34,335 bases of DNA from an uncultured Clostridia bacterium (lineage in GTDB: Bacteria; Bacillota; Clostridia; Christensenellales; Borkfalkiaceae): NCBI GenBank assembly GCA_944363395.1, contig CALVUC010000018.1:1-34335 (forward strand), given 5' to 3'. This document shows, piece by piece, positions 15,175 to 23,335 of this stretch. The position numbers and the translations under genes are program-made. The notes below the pieces were generated by a model. That model did no database searches. It worked only from the letters and a program-made list of their open reading frames with translations, and was not told where the DNA came from. Positions within the stretch are counted from its first letter, which is position 1. Each line of letters begins with the position of its first letter.

Positions 15175-15200
15175 TCCCCGTCGCAGGACGGGGAATTTTT
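15175..15200. terminator. Terminator between degV 1 and the convergent HEPN-CBS gene 2
   Basis: Perfect 8-bp stem tccccgtc/gacgggga (15175-15182, 15187-15194) with loop gcag, followed on the plus strand by aattttta. It overlaps the stop codon of the minus-strand gene ending at 15199. Confidence 0.85.
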
Positions 15201-15903
15201 ATTCTTCGAGAAGGCGCAGAAGTTTGGGAAGATCGGCGCTCGTAAGAAGGTTGACGATCTCGTCGTTCGGATTGCCCGAAGCGGTGACGATGACGGCAAG
15301 CAGCTTTCTGTTCTCGTCAAAGGCGTCGATCGCCTCCTGTACCGTGTTTTTCTTCCCGAGCACCTTGTAAAAGCGCATCATGTCGCCCTCGTGAATGGCG
15401 CTGACGCAGGGCTGAGAGAGGTAGTCCCCGATCGGGTTGCCCTCTTCGAGCGCGCTGCCCATGCCCCTGACGAGACGGCGGTTGTTGAGCACGCCGATCA
15501 TCCGCCTGCCGTCATATACGGGCAGGTTGGAATAATTGGTGCGGGCGATGAGCATGACGGCGTCGCCGATGGTCGCCTGCGCGTCGATCCCCGTGACGTC
15601 CTTATCTTTGAGTTCGGAGAGCAGCGGCGGCGATTGCAGCAGATCGGCGACATGGCAGATGAGCTGCGTCACCTCGTCGCACGGTTCGGCAATGATGCGG
15701 TCGCGGCGGCTCTCATGTACGATCACGTTGCGCAGGCGGGCGCAGAGGAGCAGGTCCTCTTCGTACTTCTTCACCGTGCGGTTAAATTCCGCACAGCGTC
15801 TGACAAGGTCGGAGAACTGTAAATTTCCCTTGCCGCGGTAGATGGCGCGCATCCGCGCGTCGATGATGTTGTATGCGGAGATCAGATCCAACGCGTTTGA
15901 CAT
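15199..15903 (-). CDS. HEPN-like domain fused to a CBS-domain pair (paralogue 2), leaderless
   Basis: The start at 15903 ('MSNALDLISAYN') gives 234 aa and aligns with paralogue 1 at 9388. The HEPN-like segment holds 'RLRNVIVHESR', with R58-N-V-I-V-H63. The CBS part shows 'ATIGDAVMLIARTNYSNLPV' with 'MIGVLNNRRLVRGM', and 'NTVQEAIDAFDENRKLLAVI' with 'VNLLTSADLPKLLRLL'. No Shine-Dalgarno precedes the ATG. Instead TATAAT ends six bases before it, so the transcript should begin at the start codon. It lies 39 bases after the nitrilase-fold gene but has its own promoter. Function as a nucleotide-responsive RNA-acting protein is inferred. Confidence 0.8.
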   Translation of the reverse strand: MSNALDLISAYNIIDARMRAIYRGKGNLQFSDLVRRCAEFNRTVKKYEEDLLLCARLRNVIVHESRRDRIIAEPCDEVTQLICHVADLLQSPPLLSELKDKDVTGIDAQATIGDAVMLIARTNYSNLPVYDGRRMIGVLNNRRLVRGMGSALEEGNPIGDYLSQPCVSAIHEGDMMRFYKVLGKKNTVQEAIDAFDENRKLLAVIVTASGNPNDEIVNLLTSADLPKLLRLLEE

Positions 15904-15909
15904 GGCACT

Positions 15910-15938
15910 ATTATAGCACGGATGCGGCAAAAAATCAA
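15910..15938 (-). promoter_or_regulatory. Promoter giving a leaderless mRNA for HEPN-CBS gene 2
   Basis: TTGATT (15938-15933), a 17-base spacer and TATAAT (15915-15910), then AGTGCC and the ATG. The expected start, seven bases after the -10, is the A of the ATG. The whole element fits in the 39-base gap after the nitrilase-fold gene. Confidence 0.75.
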
Positions 15939-15942
15939 CCCC

Positions 15943-16614
15943 CTAAATTTCACTTCTCTGCCTGCGCGAAACACCGCGGCGGCGCGTCTCGACAAGGTGA
16001 TACTCCTGCTCGCGCGGGAGATCGAAGGAGCTCACCCTGCGCGGGGAAGCAAAGCGCACACGCCCGCCGATATCCGCGGCAAACGCGTACCCGTACCCGC
16101 AGAGTATGAAGGGAAGCCCGAAAAAAAATGCCTGCGCGCGCGCAAGGACGGGCTCGATGCCGCAGAACTGCTCATAGACGCAGACCGCGAGGTCTGCGCC
16201 GCAGACAGAGAGCGTCTCGCCGACGCGCGGAAAGCAGACGTCCTCCGCGACGATGACGCCGAGTTTCCCCGGGCAGGTCTCGAACATTTTGATCCCCGCG
16301 CCGGCGCGGTATTCGCCGCCGTCCATGCGGTTGAGCATATCGGAAACGCCGAGGATGCGCCCCTTTTCCGCGACGACGACCGACTTGCGCCTGCCGACAG
16401 GAAGATCGGTGAAACAGCCCGCGACGATGACGCCCTTCGTTTCCTTGGAGAGGAGCGCGACCTCTTCAAAAAGCCCCGTCTCGCCGCGCAGTTCGCGTTC
16501 GTAACTCACCTCGCCCAGCGACTGGAACCCGCATACGATGACGTCCGCGCCGCTTTCCAGAAGCTGCGCGGCATGATCGGAAAGCCTGCCGCCCGTCAAA
16601 AACCCTATCCGCAT
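15943..16614 (-). CDS. Nitrilase-fold (carbon-nitrogen hydrolase-like) protein, catalytic residues apparently lost
   Basis: 223 aa. The fold is recognisable: 'LLESGADVIVCGFQSLGE' carries the position of the catalytic Glu, 'VIVAGCFTD' and 'RRKSVVVAEKGRIL' form the core strands, and 'KLGVIVAEDVCFPRVGETLS' is the nucleophile-elbow region. In active members that last motif is 'G..IC.D..FPE'. Here alanine replaces the cysteine (VAED), and no Lys is seen at the usual position before the 'GGEYRAG' stretch. The product is therefore probably a non-hydrolytic relative, or uses a different residue. It has its own TTGTCA/TATACT promoter and precedes HEPN-CBS gene 2. Confidence 0.65.
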   Translation of the reverse strand: MRIGFLTGGRLSDHAAQLLESGADVIVCGFQSLGEVSYERELRGETGLFEEVALLSKETKGVIVAGCFTDLPVGRRKSVVVAEKGRILGVSDMLNRMDGGEYRAGAGIKMFETCPGKLGVIVAEDVCFPRVGETLSVCGADLAVCVYEQFCGIEPVLARAQAFFFGLPFILCGYGYAFAADIGGRVRFASPRRVSSFDLPREQEYHLVETRRRGVSRRQRSEI

Positions 16615-16629
16615 ATCATCACCCTACGC

Positions 16630-16659
16630 AGTATATGCGCGCGCGGTCTTTTTTGACAA
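16630..16659 (-). promoter_or_regulatory. Promoter of the nitrilase-fold gene
   Basis: TTGTCA (16659-16654), an 18-base spacer of A-run plus alternating GC, and TATACT (16635-16630). The predicted leader is only about 9 bases, carrying AGGGTG before the ATG at 16614. Confidence 0.55.
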
Positions 16660-16665
16660 AGCAAG

Positions 16666-16687
16666 GGGCGCGCCCTGCGGCGCGCCC
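16666..16687. terminator. GC-rich hairpin downstream of degV 2
   Basis: Perfect 9-bp stem gggcgcgcc/ggcgcgccc with loop ctgc, seven bases beyond the degV 2 stop at 16695. The T-tract on the minus-strand side is weak (cttgcttt). It may also act for read-through on the plus strand, where tggattttt follows. Confidence 0.5.
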
Positions 16688-16694
16688 TGGATTT

Positions 16695-17564
16695 TTATCT
16701 CTGTTTTCCCTTGAAGAAGAGCGCGACCGTTCCCGCACCCGAGTGCGTGCCGATGACGCTGCCGATCATGTTGACAAAGAACTTCCGTTCGCCGAAGCGC
16801 TCCCTGATCAGCCCGATGAGGAAGTCGACGTCCTCCTCGCAGTCGCCGTGGCTGATAAAGACGGGATCGTCCGGACCGAGCGCGGCAAGTTCCGACATCT
16901 TGTCCACGAGCGCGGAAATGGACTTGCGCCTGCCCATCGTCTTGCCGATGGGAATGAGATGCCCTTCGTTATCGACATAGAGAACGGGCTTGATGCGGAG
17001 CAGCGAACCGATCGCGGCGGACGTGCCCGACACCCTGCCGCCGCGCTTGAGATGAAACAGATCGTCCACCGTGAAATAGTGGCAGATATGCCATTTGAGT
17101 TCCTCGGCATATCGGAACGTCTCTTCAAGCGAAGCGCCGCTGTCCGCCTTTTTGACGATATAGTCGACGAACAGCCCCTGCCCGAGCGATGCGCAGAGCG
17201 AATCGACGACGCGCACCTGCGGCGCGGGATAGCGCTCCTTGAGCTCCTTTGCCGCGGCGAGATAGCTCCCGTACGTCCCCGAAAGTCCCGAGGAGAAGGC
17301 GATGACAAGGACGTCCTTCCCTTCCTTGACAAACGGCTCGATATGCGATACCGCCTGCGCGGGCGTGACCTGGAAGGTCTTGGGCATCGCGCCGCCGCGG
17401 AGAAGTTCATAGAACTTTTTGACATCCATCTCCCCGCCGTCTTCGCCGTACTCGACGCCGTCCAGCGTAAAACCGAGCTTGACGCAGTCGATGGCGTGTT
17501 CGGCGTAGTATTCTTCTGGCAGGTCGCTGCCCGTATCCGTGATCAAAACAAACTGTCTTTCCAT
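16695..17564 (-). CDS. DegV family fatty-acid-binding protein (FakB-like), copy 2
   Basis: A start at 17564 gives 289 aa opening 'MERQFVLITDTGSDLPEEYY', the standard DegV beginning. Other hallmarks are 'TFQVTPAQAVSHIEPF' with Thr in the ligand-hydroxyl position, 'IAFSSGLSGTYGSYLAAA', 'LFHLKRGGRVSGTSAAIGSL', and 'IGSVIGTHSGAGTVALFF' at the end. It is distinct from copy 1, so the pair may prefer different fatty acids, as known for FakB1 and FakB2. The leader is about 28 bases and contains a small ttgga/tccaa hairpin. The Shine-Dalgarno is poor (GGGGTAACGG). It lies after minE but has its own promoter. Confidence 0.9.
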   Translation of the reverse strand: MERQFVLITDTGSDLPEEYYAEHAIDCVKLGFTLDGVEYGEDGGEMDVKKFYELLRGGAMPKTFQVTPAQAVSHIEPFVKEGKDVLVIAFSSGLSGTYGSYLAAAKELKERYPAPQVRVVDSLCASLGQGLFVDYIVKKADSGASLEETFRYAEELKWHICHYFTVDDLFHLKRGGRVSGTSAAIGSLLRIKPVLYVDNEGHLIPIGKTMGRRKSISALVDKMSELAALGPDDPVFISHGDCEEDVDFLIGLIRERFGERKFFVNMIGSVIGTHSGAGTVALFFKGKQR

Positions 17565-17598
17565 ACCGTTACCCCATTGGAGATCTTTTCCAACAGAA

Positions 17599-17627
17599 AT
17601 TATACACAAATGCAACGGATTTGTCAA
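17599..17627 (-). promoter_or_regulatory. Sigma-A promoter of degV 2
   Basis: Perfect TTGACA (17627-17622), a 17-base spacer and TATAAT (17604-17599), lying between minE and degV 2. Predicted start is near 17592. Confidence 0.85.
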
Positions 17628-17642
17628 CAGGTGGAACGGGCT

Positions 17643-17864
17643 TTACCTGAGGCGCGTAAAATTTTTTACGCGAGATACGCGGAAAGAGACGGTGACCAAC
17701 GTCTTTCCCCTGTCCTCGCGGACGGAAAAGCCCATCTCTCCGTCCAGTTCAAAATATTCTTCGGCGACGTGGGCAAAGTCGCGCACGGCAGCCTCCTCGC
17801 ACTCCTCGCTGATCACGGCTTTATCCCGCCGCAGCAAATTTTCCAGCCGCTCTTTGTCCTTCAT
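17643..17864 (-). CDS. minE: MinE-like division-site topological specificity factor
   Basis: 73 aa, the usual size for a short MinE. The N-terminal 'RLENLLRRDKAVISEE' corresponds to the MinD-activating helix region, and 'DFAHVAEEYFELDGEMGFSV' followed by 'KTLVTVSFRVSRVK' matches the dimerising topological domain. MinE stimulates MinD ATPase and makes it oscillate so that septa form at mid-cell. The gene begins 12 bases after minD. No minC is present in the window. The sequence is divergent, and the call rests on both pattern and position. Confidence 0.75.
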   Translation of the reverse strand: MKDKERLENLLRRDKAVISEECEEAAVRDFAHVAEEYFELDGEMGFSVREDRGKTLVTVSFRVSRVKNFTRLR

Positions 17865-17876
17865 TCCGACCTCCTT

Positions 17877-18587
17877 TTACCCTCTTTTTTTTCTTGTTAC
17901 GACCGTGTCGATGCACGTCTCGGCAAGCGCGCGGAAGGCGCGCGAGCGCGAAACGATATTTTCGCGGAAAAGTTTGTCGTCCTCGGCGACCACGCCCGTG
18001 AGCGGAAGGCGCAGCGCGGAGGCGATCTCGTCCGGGGCGAGCATCCCGCCCCTGCGGCGTTCCCGCCGCACCTGGTTGACGATGAGCCCGACGGAGGAAA
18101 ACTGATAGCTCTTTAAGATCCCCGCGACGCGGTCTGCGTCGCGCAGCGCGGAAATGTGCGGCGTCGTGACGAGCAGCGCCTCTTCCGCACACGACGCCGC
18201 GCGGTGAAAGCCGTCCTCGATGCCCGCGGGTGAATCGATGAGGATAAAATCAAACTGCGGCGAGAGCGTATCGAGGATGAGGCGGATCGCCTGCGGGGAG
18301 ATATACCGTTCGAGGACGCGGTTGCTCGAAAGGACGTACAGCGTGGGATAACGGGGATGCGAGACGAGCGCCTGTTTGGCGCGGCACCGCCCCTCGACCG
18401 CGTCAAGAACGTCGTAGAGGGCGCGGTTCTCGACACCGAGGACGACGTCCGCATTATTGAGCCCGAAGTCAAGGTCGCAGACGATGACGCGATACCCCCG
18501 CCGCGCGAGCTGTACGGCAAGGTTGCAGCAGACCGTCGTTTTCCCGACGCCCCCCTTTCCCGAGGTGATCACGATCTTTCTTGCCAT
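17877..18587 (-). CDS. minD: Septum-site ATPase MinD
   Basis: A start at 18587 (GGGAGGAG just upstream) gives 236 aa opening 'MARKIVITSGKGGVGKTTVC', with the deviant Walker A KGGVGKT at 11-17. 'YRVIVCDLDFGLNNADVVLG' is the A' motif, and 'FDFILIDSPAGIEDGF' is the Walker B region. MinD binds the membrane as an ATP dimer and recruits division inhibitors. The C-terminus ends with a basic stretch ('VVTRKKRG'), shorter than the usual amphipathic membrane helix. It is followed by minE. Length is slightly under the usual 260-270 aa. Confidence 0.9.
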   Translation of the reverse strand: MARKIVITSGKGGVGKTTVCCNLAVQLARRGYRVIVCDLDFGLNNADVVLGVENRALYDVLDAVEGRCRAKQALVSHPRYPTLYVLSSNRVLERYISPQAIRLILDTLSPQFDFILIDSPAGIEDGFHRAASCAEEALLVTTPHISALRDADRVAGILKSYQFSSVGLIVNQVRRERRRGGMLAPDEIASALRLPLTGVVAEDDKLFRENIVSRSRAFRALAETCIDTVVTRKKRG

Positions 18588-18680
18588 ACGCTCCTCCCGC
18601 GCACGCATTTTCCCGTATTCTATCACGTCCGCAGAGGGCATATCGCGGCAAAAACTGACGAAACACGTCCCCTTTTCGCG

Positions 18681-18708
18681 AAAAAAAGACCCCGCTTCGG
18701 GCGGGGTC
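18681..18708 (-). terminator. Terminator of the MarR-ABC transporter operon
   Basis: On the minus strand an 8-bp perfect stem gaccccgc/gcggggtc with a 5-base loop is followed by seven T residues (18687-18681). It lies just after the 24-codon ORF. Confidence 0.9.
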
Positions 18709-18715
18709 CGTACGT

Positions 18716-18790
18716 TCAGCGCTGCAAGAGGCGCCGCAGATAGTTCTCGTATTCTTCGTCGGTAAGTTTCTTCATTTTCTTCTTTGCCAC
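18716..18790 (-). CDS. Possible 24-aa basic protein at the end of the ABC operon
   Basis: GTG at 18790, with GGGGGTGG 4-5 bases upstream, reads 24 codons: a lysine-rich start ('MAKKKMKKL'), then the acidic 'TDEEYENY', ending 'LRRLLQR'. It lies between the transporter stop (18843) and the operon terminator, so it would be co-transcribed. An internal ATG at 18775 would give 19 aa. Its amphipathic helix-like composition and position suggest a genuine small protein, but no homologue is known to me. Confidence 0.4.
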   Translation of the reverse strand: MAKKKMKKLTDEEYENYLRRLLQR

Positions 18791-18842
18791 AGAACCACCC
18801 CCGTACGATCGGTGTCAGCAGTATTGCCCGCAGCGCCGCCTT

Positions 18843-21578
18843 TTATTCGGTGCGGAGGGCAATGACGGGATCTTTCTTCGCCGCCGACTGCGCGGGAATG
18901 AGCCCCGAAATGAGCGTCAATACAACGCTGACGCACACCATGATGACAGCCGACGAGACGCGGAGCGAGGCAATGCCCGCGATCCCTGTGAGCGATTGCA
19001 GCACAAGGCTTATGATGAAGCTGAGGATATAGGAGATCCCGATGCCGATGAGCCCCGCCGCAAGACCGATGATGAAGGTCTCGGCATTGAAGAGGTTCCT
19101 GACATCCTGCTTTCTCGCGCCCAGCGAGCGCAGGACGCCGATCTCCTTGACGCGTTCGACGACGGAGACATAGGTGATGATGCCGATCATGACGGAGGAG
19201 ACGACGAGAGAGATCGCCGTGAACGCGACGAGGACGTAGGTGATGATGTCGATCATCGTCTGCATGATGCCCATGAGCATCCCGACCGTATCGGTATAGG
19301 TGATCTTGTCGCCTTCGCCAAGAACAACGCCGCCGTACGCCTCCCCGCTCTCGCACTTTGCGTTCCAGTCGTCCAGCCATTGCAGGATATTGGACTTATT
19401 GTCGAAATCGTTGGCATAGATGGAGATACGGCTGACCTTGTCGCTCCCGCCCAGCGTGCGGACGGCGGGATCCGCCGTCTGCGCAACGTAGACGCTGCTG
19501 CCCATGATCTCATAGAGCGTATAAGCGGATGTGAGCGCCTCCGTCGCGACGGGCATGAGATAGATCGTCGTCCCGCCCATCGTAAATTCGGCGTCCCCGC
19601 TCTGCAGCCATTGGACGATCGCGGACCGCATATTCCCTTCGAGGTATGCCTGCACCGTCTTTTCGGTCAGATTGAGCCCTGCGGAGAGGCAACCGTACGA
19701 ATAATCGTCCCTCAGGCGGAGGATGCCGGAGATGGTGACGTTGATCCCCTCGCCTTCCGATGCGGTCAGGGCGTCGCCGCACGCCTCCTCGCTGCTGTTT
19801 CCGCCCTCATCATACGGCGTTATATCGCCCTGATAGGAGAACGCATATTTCCCCCCGAGGTAATCTGCCTTTGTCCAGCCTTCGTTTTCGGTATACACGG
19901 CGTCGTTGAAAAAGAGCGTGTACTGTTTGCCGAGGATCTCATCGAAGGGGATCTTGTCTGCATCGGGGTCCTTCGCCTCGTCCTCCGCATTGTCGCCGCC
20001 GAGATTGAACAGTTCCAAAAAGCGGTCCTCGCTCAGCAGCCCGAGCTGCGCGAGCGTCAGATCGGTCACCTGATTGTTGCCGCCGACGACAAGCACCGCC
20101 TGATCGCTGCGTTCGCCGTCGGGAAATTCCCCGGCGATGAGTTCATACTGTTCATCGATATACTTGCCGTACCCCAAATTGGCGCTGTCGGACGTACCCG
20201 GCATGACGTGGACAACGTTTGTAAAGTAATCGGCGAAACCGATGAGCGAACTGTACTGCGAGGCAAACGCCATGAGGTCGGTGATATACTTGTTTTTGAG
20301 GTTGGAGAGCGAGCGCACGGTGGGAATGACCTTGGAATTGTCCCCGTCCGGGAAGGTCTCCACCTGCATGAAGAGGTTATCGGCGAGCGATGCGCCGTAA
20401 CTGTACATGATCTCCGAATACCAGGAGCCGTCCATCTCTTCCAGATAGGAGACATATTGCTCGGAGATGTTGTTGGTCGCAGCCATGCCGTTGGCAAGAC
20501 CGGTGAGGAAGGAGTCGATATACACCTTATCCGTCAGCTGCGACATATCGGGCATATCCTGCGGCGACGTGAAGGAGGTCATCACCGATGCGAGATCGAA
20601 GGAACTCTCCGAGACCGTGACGGGATAATAGGAGAGCATATCCTCTTCCGTCTTGCGAATATAGTTATTGAAGCCGTTGGAGAGCGCCAGAACGAGGCAG
20701 ACGCTGATGATGCCGATGCTGCCCGCGACCGACGTCAGAATGGTGCGCGCCTTTTTTGTGAGCAGGTTTCTCGCACTCAGTGCGAGCGACGTGAAAAAAT
20801 TCATGCGGGCGCGCGGCTTTTTTTGTCTGCCGCCCGCCTTCGGCACTTCCTCCGCCTGCGCTTTAAGCGCGGTCTCTTCGTCCCCTTCTTCCGCGGCGCC
20901 GTCGTACGGCATGGAGTCCGACTCCACAAGCCCGTCCTTTAATTTGACGATGCGCGTCGCGTAGCGGTAGGCAAGTTCCGGGTTGTGCGTGACCATGATG
21001 ACGAGGCGCTCGCCCGCGATCTCCTTGATAAGTTCCATGATCTGGACGCTCGTTTCGGAATCGAGGGCGCCCGTCGGCTCGTCGGCGAGAAGGATATCGG
21101 GATTGTTGACGAGCGCACGCGCGATCGCCACGCGCTGCATCTGCCCGCCCGAGAGCTGGTTGGGCTTTTTATCGAGTTCTCCTCCGAGCCCCACGCGCTC
21201 CAGCGCCTGCCTGGCGCGCGCCCTGCGCTCCTCTCCCGAAACGCCCGCGATGGTCAGCGCGAGTTCGACGTTCCCGAGCACCGTCTGGTGCGGGATCAGA
21301 TTGTAGGACTGGAAAATAAAGCCGATGCGGTGATTGCGGTAGACGTCCCAGTCTCTGTCCTTGAAATGTTTGGTAGAGCGACCTTGTATGACAAGGTCGC
21401 CCGAGGTGTAATGATCGAGTCCGCCGATGATATTGAGCAGCGTCGTCTTGCCGCAGCCGGAAGGTCCCAGCACGCAGACAAATTCATTGCTGCGGAATTC
21501 AAGGCTTACCCCTTTGAGGGCGGGTACCGTCCCCGAGGCGACCTTATACTCTTTGGTGACAGCGGAAAGTTTTAACAT
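18843..21578 (-). CDS. MacB-like ABC transporter, fused ATPase and FtsX-type permease
   Basis: 911 aa. The ATPase is residues 1-225: Walker A 'GPSGCGKTT' (38-46), signature LSGGQ (142-146) and Walker B 'ILLADEP' (162-168). After a charged linker the permease starts with a membrane helix near '[20 protein letters not shown]'. A large extracytoplasmic domain of about 450 residues follows, then three membrane helices at the C-terminus ('[20 protein letters not shown]' onward) in the FtsX arrangement. Such proteins export peptides, antibiotics or lipoproteins, or act as mechanotransmitters. It follows the MarR gene after 37 bases, so substrate-induced expression is likely. The substrate is unknown. 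Confidence 0.9.
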   Translation of the reverse strand: MLKLSAVTKEYKVASGTVPALKGVSLEFRSNEFVCVLGPSGCGKTTLLNIIGGLDHYTSGDLVIQGRSTKHFKDRDWDVYRNHRIGFIFQSYNLIPHQTVLGNVELALTIAGVSGEERRARARQALERVGLGGELDKKPNQLSGGQMQRVAIARALVNNPDILLADEPTGALDSETSVQIMELIKEIAGERLVIMVTHNPELAYRYATRIVKLKDGLVESDSMPYDGAAEEGDEETALKAQAEEVPKAGGRQKKPRARMNFFTSLALSARNLLTKKARTILTSVAGSIGIISVCLVLALSNGFNNYIRKTEEDMLSYYPVTVSESSFDLASVMTSFTSPQDMPDMSQLTDKVYIDSFLTGLANGMAATNNISEQYVSYLEEMDGSWYSEIMYSYGASLADNLFMQVETFPDGDNSKVIPTVRSLSNLKNKYITDLMAFASQYSSLIGFADYFTNVVHVMPGTSDSANLGYGKYIDEQYELIAGEFPDGERSDQAVLVVGGNNQVTDLTLAQLGLLSEDRFLELFNLGGDNAEDEAKDPDADKIPFDEILGKQYTLFFNDAVYTENEGWTKADYLGGKYAFSYQGDITPYDEGGNSSEEACGDALTASEGEGINVTISGILRLRDDYSYGCLSAGLNLTEKTVQAYLEGNMRSAIVQWLQSGDAEFTMGGTTIYLMPVATEALTSAYTLYEIMGSSVYVAQTADPAVRTLGGSDKVSRISIYANDFDNKSNILQWLDDWNAKCESGEAYGGVVLGEGDKITYTDTVGMLMGIMQTMIDIITYVLVAFTAISLVVSSVMIGIITYVSVVERVKEIGVLRSLGARKQDVRNLFNAETFIIGLAAGLIGIGISYILSFIISLVLQSLTGIAGIASLRVSSAVIMVCVSVVLTLISGLIPAQSAAKKDPVIALRTE

Positions 21579-21615
21579 GATATGGTCTCCTCATCCGTCC
21601 GAAGGACGGACGCAG

Positions 21616-22086
21616 TCAATTGCCGGAGCGTTCCTTACTTTCCTCGCGCTCCTTCATGACCTCTTCCGCGATCTTGCGGAATTCGTTGAAACGGGCGAAC
21701 AGTTCCTTCACGTTCTCCTCGCCGTAGCGCTCGACGATGCATTGCATCGTGGCGTTCGCCTCCTTGCACTGTTCTTCAAAGACGGCGAGCGCGCGCTCGG
21801 ACAGGCAGACGTAGGCGATCTTCCTGTCCGTGGGAGAAGCGACGCGGTTGACGATGCCGCGCTGTTCCATCTTGGTCACGATCTGGGAGACGGCGGAACG
21901 GGTGATCCCGAGGCGGCGCGCAAGTTCGGAAGAGATGATGTTCTTCCCCTTTTCCGACTCGAGGATGACCTCGCGCAGCAGGCGGAATTCGGTACGGGAC
22001 AGATTGTTGACGCCCGCAAAAAAGTCGACGTTCTCCATGCTGCCGAGCACTTCAAAGCTCTTGACAAGATATTCGTTGATTTCCAT
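21616..22086 (-). CDS. MarR family transcriptional regulator
   Basis: Start 22086 follows GGAGAAGGG; 156 aa. The winged helix spans about 35-105: 'LSRTEFRLLREVILESEKG', 'ISSELARRLGITRSAVSQIV' for the recognition region, 'KMEQRGIVNRVASPTDRK' for the wing, and 'IAYVCLSERA'. The terminal helices would form the dimer. It is the first gene of the unit that continues into the ABC transporter, so it is probably the transporter's own ligand-responsive repressor. A dyad overlapping its promoter is a candidate autoregulatory operator. Confidence 0.9.
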   Translation of the reverse strand: MEINEYLVKSFEVLGSMENVDFFAGVNNLSRTEFRLLREVILESEKGKNIISSELARRLGITRSAVSQIVTKMEQRGIVNRVASPTDRKIAYVCLSERALAVFEEQCKEANATMQCIVERYGEENVKELFARFNEFRKIAEEVMKEREESKERSGN

Positions 22087-22131
22087 AAATATCCCTTCTC
22101 CTTGCTTGTTTGTCTTATTCTGAACAATTTC

Positions 22132-22160
22132 ATTATAGAACAAAGGGGGGCGAATGTCAA
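22132..22160 (-). promoter_or_regulatory. Sigma-A promoter and likely operator of the MarR-ABC operon
   Basis: TTGACA (22160-22155), a 17-base spacer and TATAAT (22137-22132). GAACAA is repeated on the plus strand at 22123-22128 and 22138-22143, flanking the -10, and ttct/agaa ends form a dyad around it. This is where a MarR dimer would block transcription. Confidence 0.8.
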
Positions 22161-22198
22161 CCCCCCGAAACAGCGTTTTTTACAAATTCACAATATTC

Positions 22199-23335
22199 TC
22201 ACGCATCCGTTTTTCGGCTTTCATGCGGCGGCGCGCCGAAGTAGGAATAGAGCGTACAGGCGAGCCCCGCGCTGAAGAGCCGCCTCTTTTTTTGCGCGCG
22301 CGCGCCGAACGCGCGCTCCGCATCCCCGTAGGCAGACAGAAAATAACAGCTCCAGTCGGGCAGGGCGCGGTATGTCTTGCCGAAGGCGCGGTACAGCCCG
22401 AAGAGATCGCTCTCCCTGAGCCGCTCGCCGTAGGGCGGGTTGGAGACGATCACGCCGCAGCGCTCCCCGCTCGCAAACCCGCGCATATCCGCACAGGAAA
22501 AGAGGATGTCCCGTTCCACGCCCGCGCGCCTTGCATGGAACTTTGCCGTCTCTATCGCGGCGGGGGAAATATCGCACGCGAACAGCGGCGGCATCTCCCC
22601 TCTTTTCTCCTGTGCGCGCGCCTGTTCGCGCGCACGCTCCAGAACGTCAGGCACGCCTTTCCAACGGGTGAAGTCAAATCCGCGCCCGAGCCCCGGCGCG
22701 ATATCGCGCATATACAGCGCCGCTTCGATGGGAATGGTCCCGCTGCCGCAGAAGAGATCGGCAAAGGGTTTGCCCGCGCGGAAGAAGGAGTCCTCCACGA
22801 TGGCGGCGGCGGTCGTCTCCCGCAGGGGCGCGGCATATGCCTTGACGCGGTAGCCGCGCCTGTGCAGCCCCTCTCCCGACGTATCGAGCGTGATGCTCGC
22901 CATGTCGTCGAGGAGATATACGCCGACGACGGCGCGCTCGCCGCTCTCGTCGAGCGACGAGATGCCGAGTTTTTGCCTCAGCCGTTCGACAATGGCTTTT
23001 TTGGCGACGCCGCCCGCCGCCTTGACCGCCATCAACTTGCTCGAAACGCACTTCCCGTCCATCAGGATGCGCGTATGCGCGCCCAGAAATTGCTCCCACG
23101 CGACGGAACGGACGCCTTCAAAGAGCGCATCGAAATCGGGTGCGGGAAATTGCGCAAGTTCCAGAAGGACACGCTCCCCCGCCCGCAGGCAGACGTTGAG
23201 GCGCGCGACATCCTCCCAGCCGCCCGAAAGGCGCACGCGCCCCGCGACGGCGGGGCAGTCGCCGTAGCCCATGCTCTTCAGTTCGCGCTTGACCGCCGCT
23301 TCGACGCCCGCCGCGACGGGGACGGAGAGGTTCAT
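22199..23335 (-). CDS. THUMP-containing class I SAM-dependent RNA methyltransferase (RlmL/YpsC-like)
   Basis: 378 aa. Residues about 1-160 fit a ferredoxin-like plus THUMP RNA-binding region. The methyltransferase part follows, with motif I 'FADLFCGSGTIPIEAAL' (191-207), 'FACDISPAAIETAKFHARRA' for motif II, and the catalytic NPPY at 299-302 ('VSNPPYGERLR'). The NPPY motif points to exocyclic amine methylation, as in 23S rRNA m2G enzymes of the RlmL group. The B. subtilis relative is YpsC. It is the last gene of a unit with the two CNNM/CorC genes, overlapping the nearer by 4 bp. Confidence 0.85.
   Translation of the reverse strand: MNLSVPVAAGVEAAVKRELKSMGYGDCPAVAGRVRLSGGWEDVARLNVCLRAGERVLLELAQFPAPDFDALFEGVRSVAWEQFLGAHTRILMDGKCVSSKLMAVKAAGGVAKKAIVERLRQKLGISSLDESGERAVVGVYLLDDMASITLDTSGEGLHRRGYRVKAYAAPLRETTAAAIVEDSFFRAGKPFADLFCGSGTIPIEAALYMRDIAPGLGRGFDFTRWKGVPDVLERAREQARAQEKRGEMPPLFACDISPAAIETAKFHARRAGVERDILFSCADMRGFASGERCGVIVSNPPYGERLRESDLFGLYRAFGKTYRALPDWSCYFLSAYGDAERAFGARAQKKRRLFSAGLACTLYSYFGAPPHESRKTDA

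Noticed and set aside
16635-18116. 493-codon plus-strand frame opposite degV 2 and minD-minE
   Set aside because: Antisense to well-recognised genes with clear motifs; no ribosome site or family.
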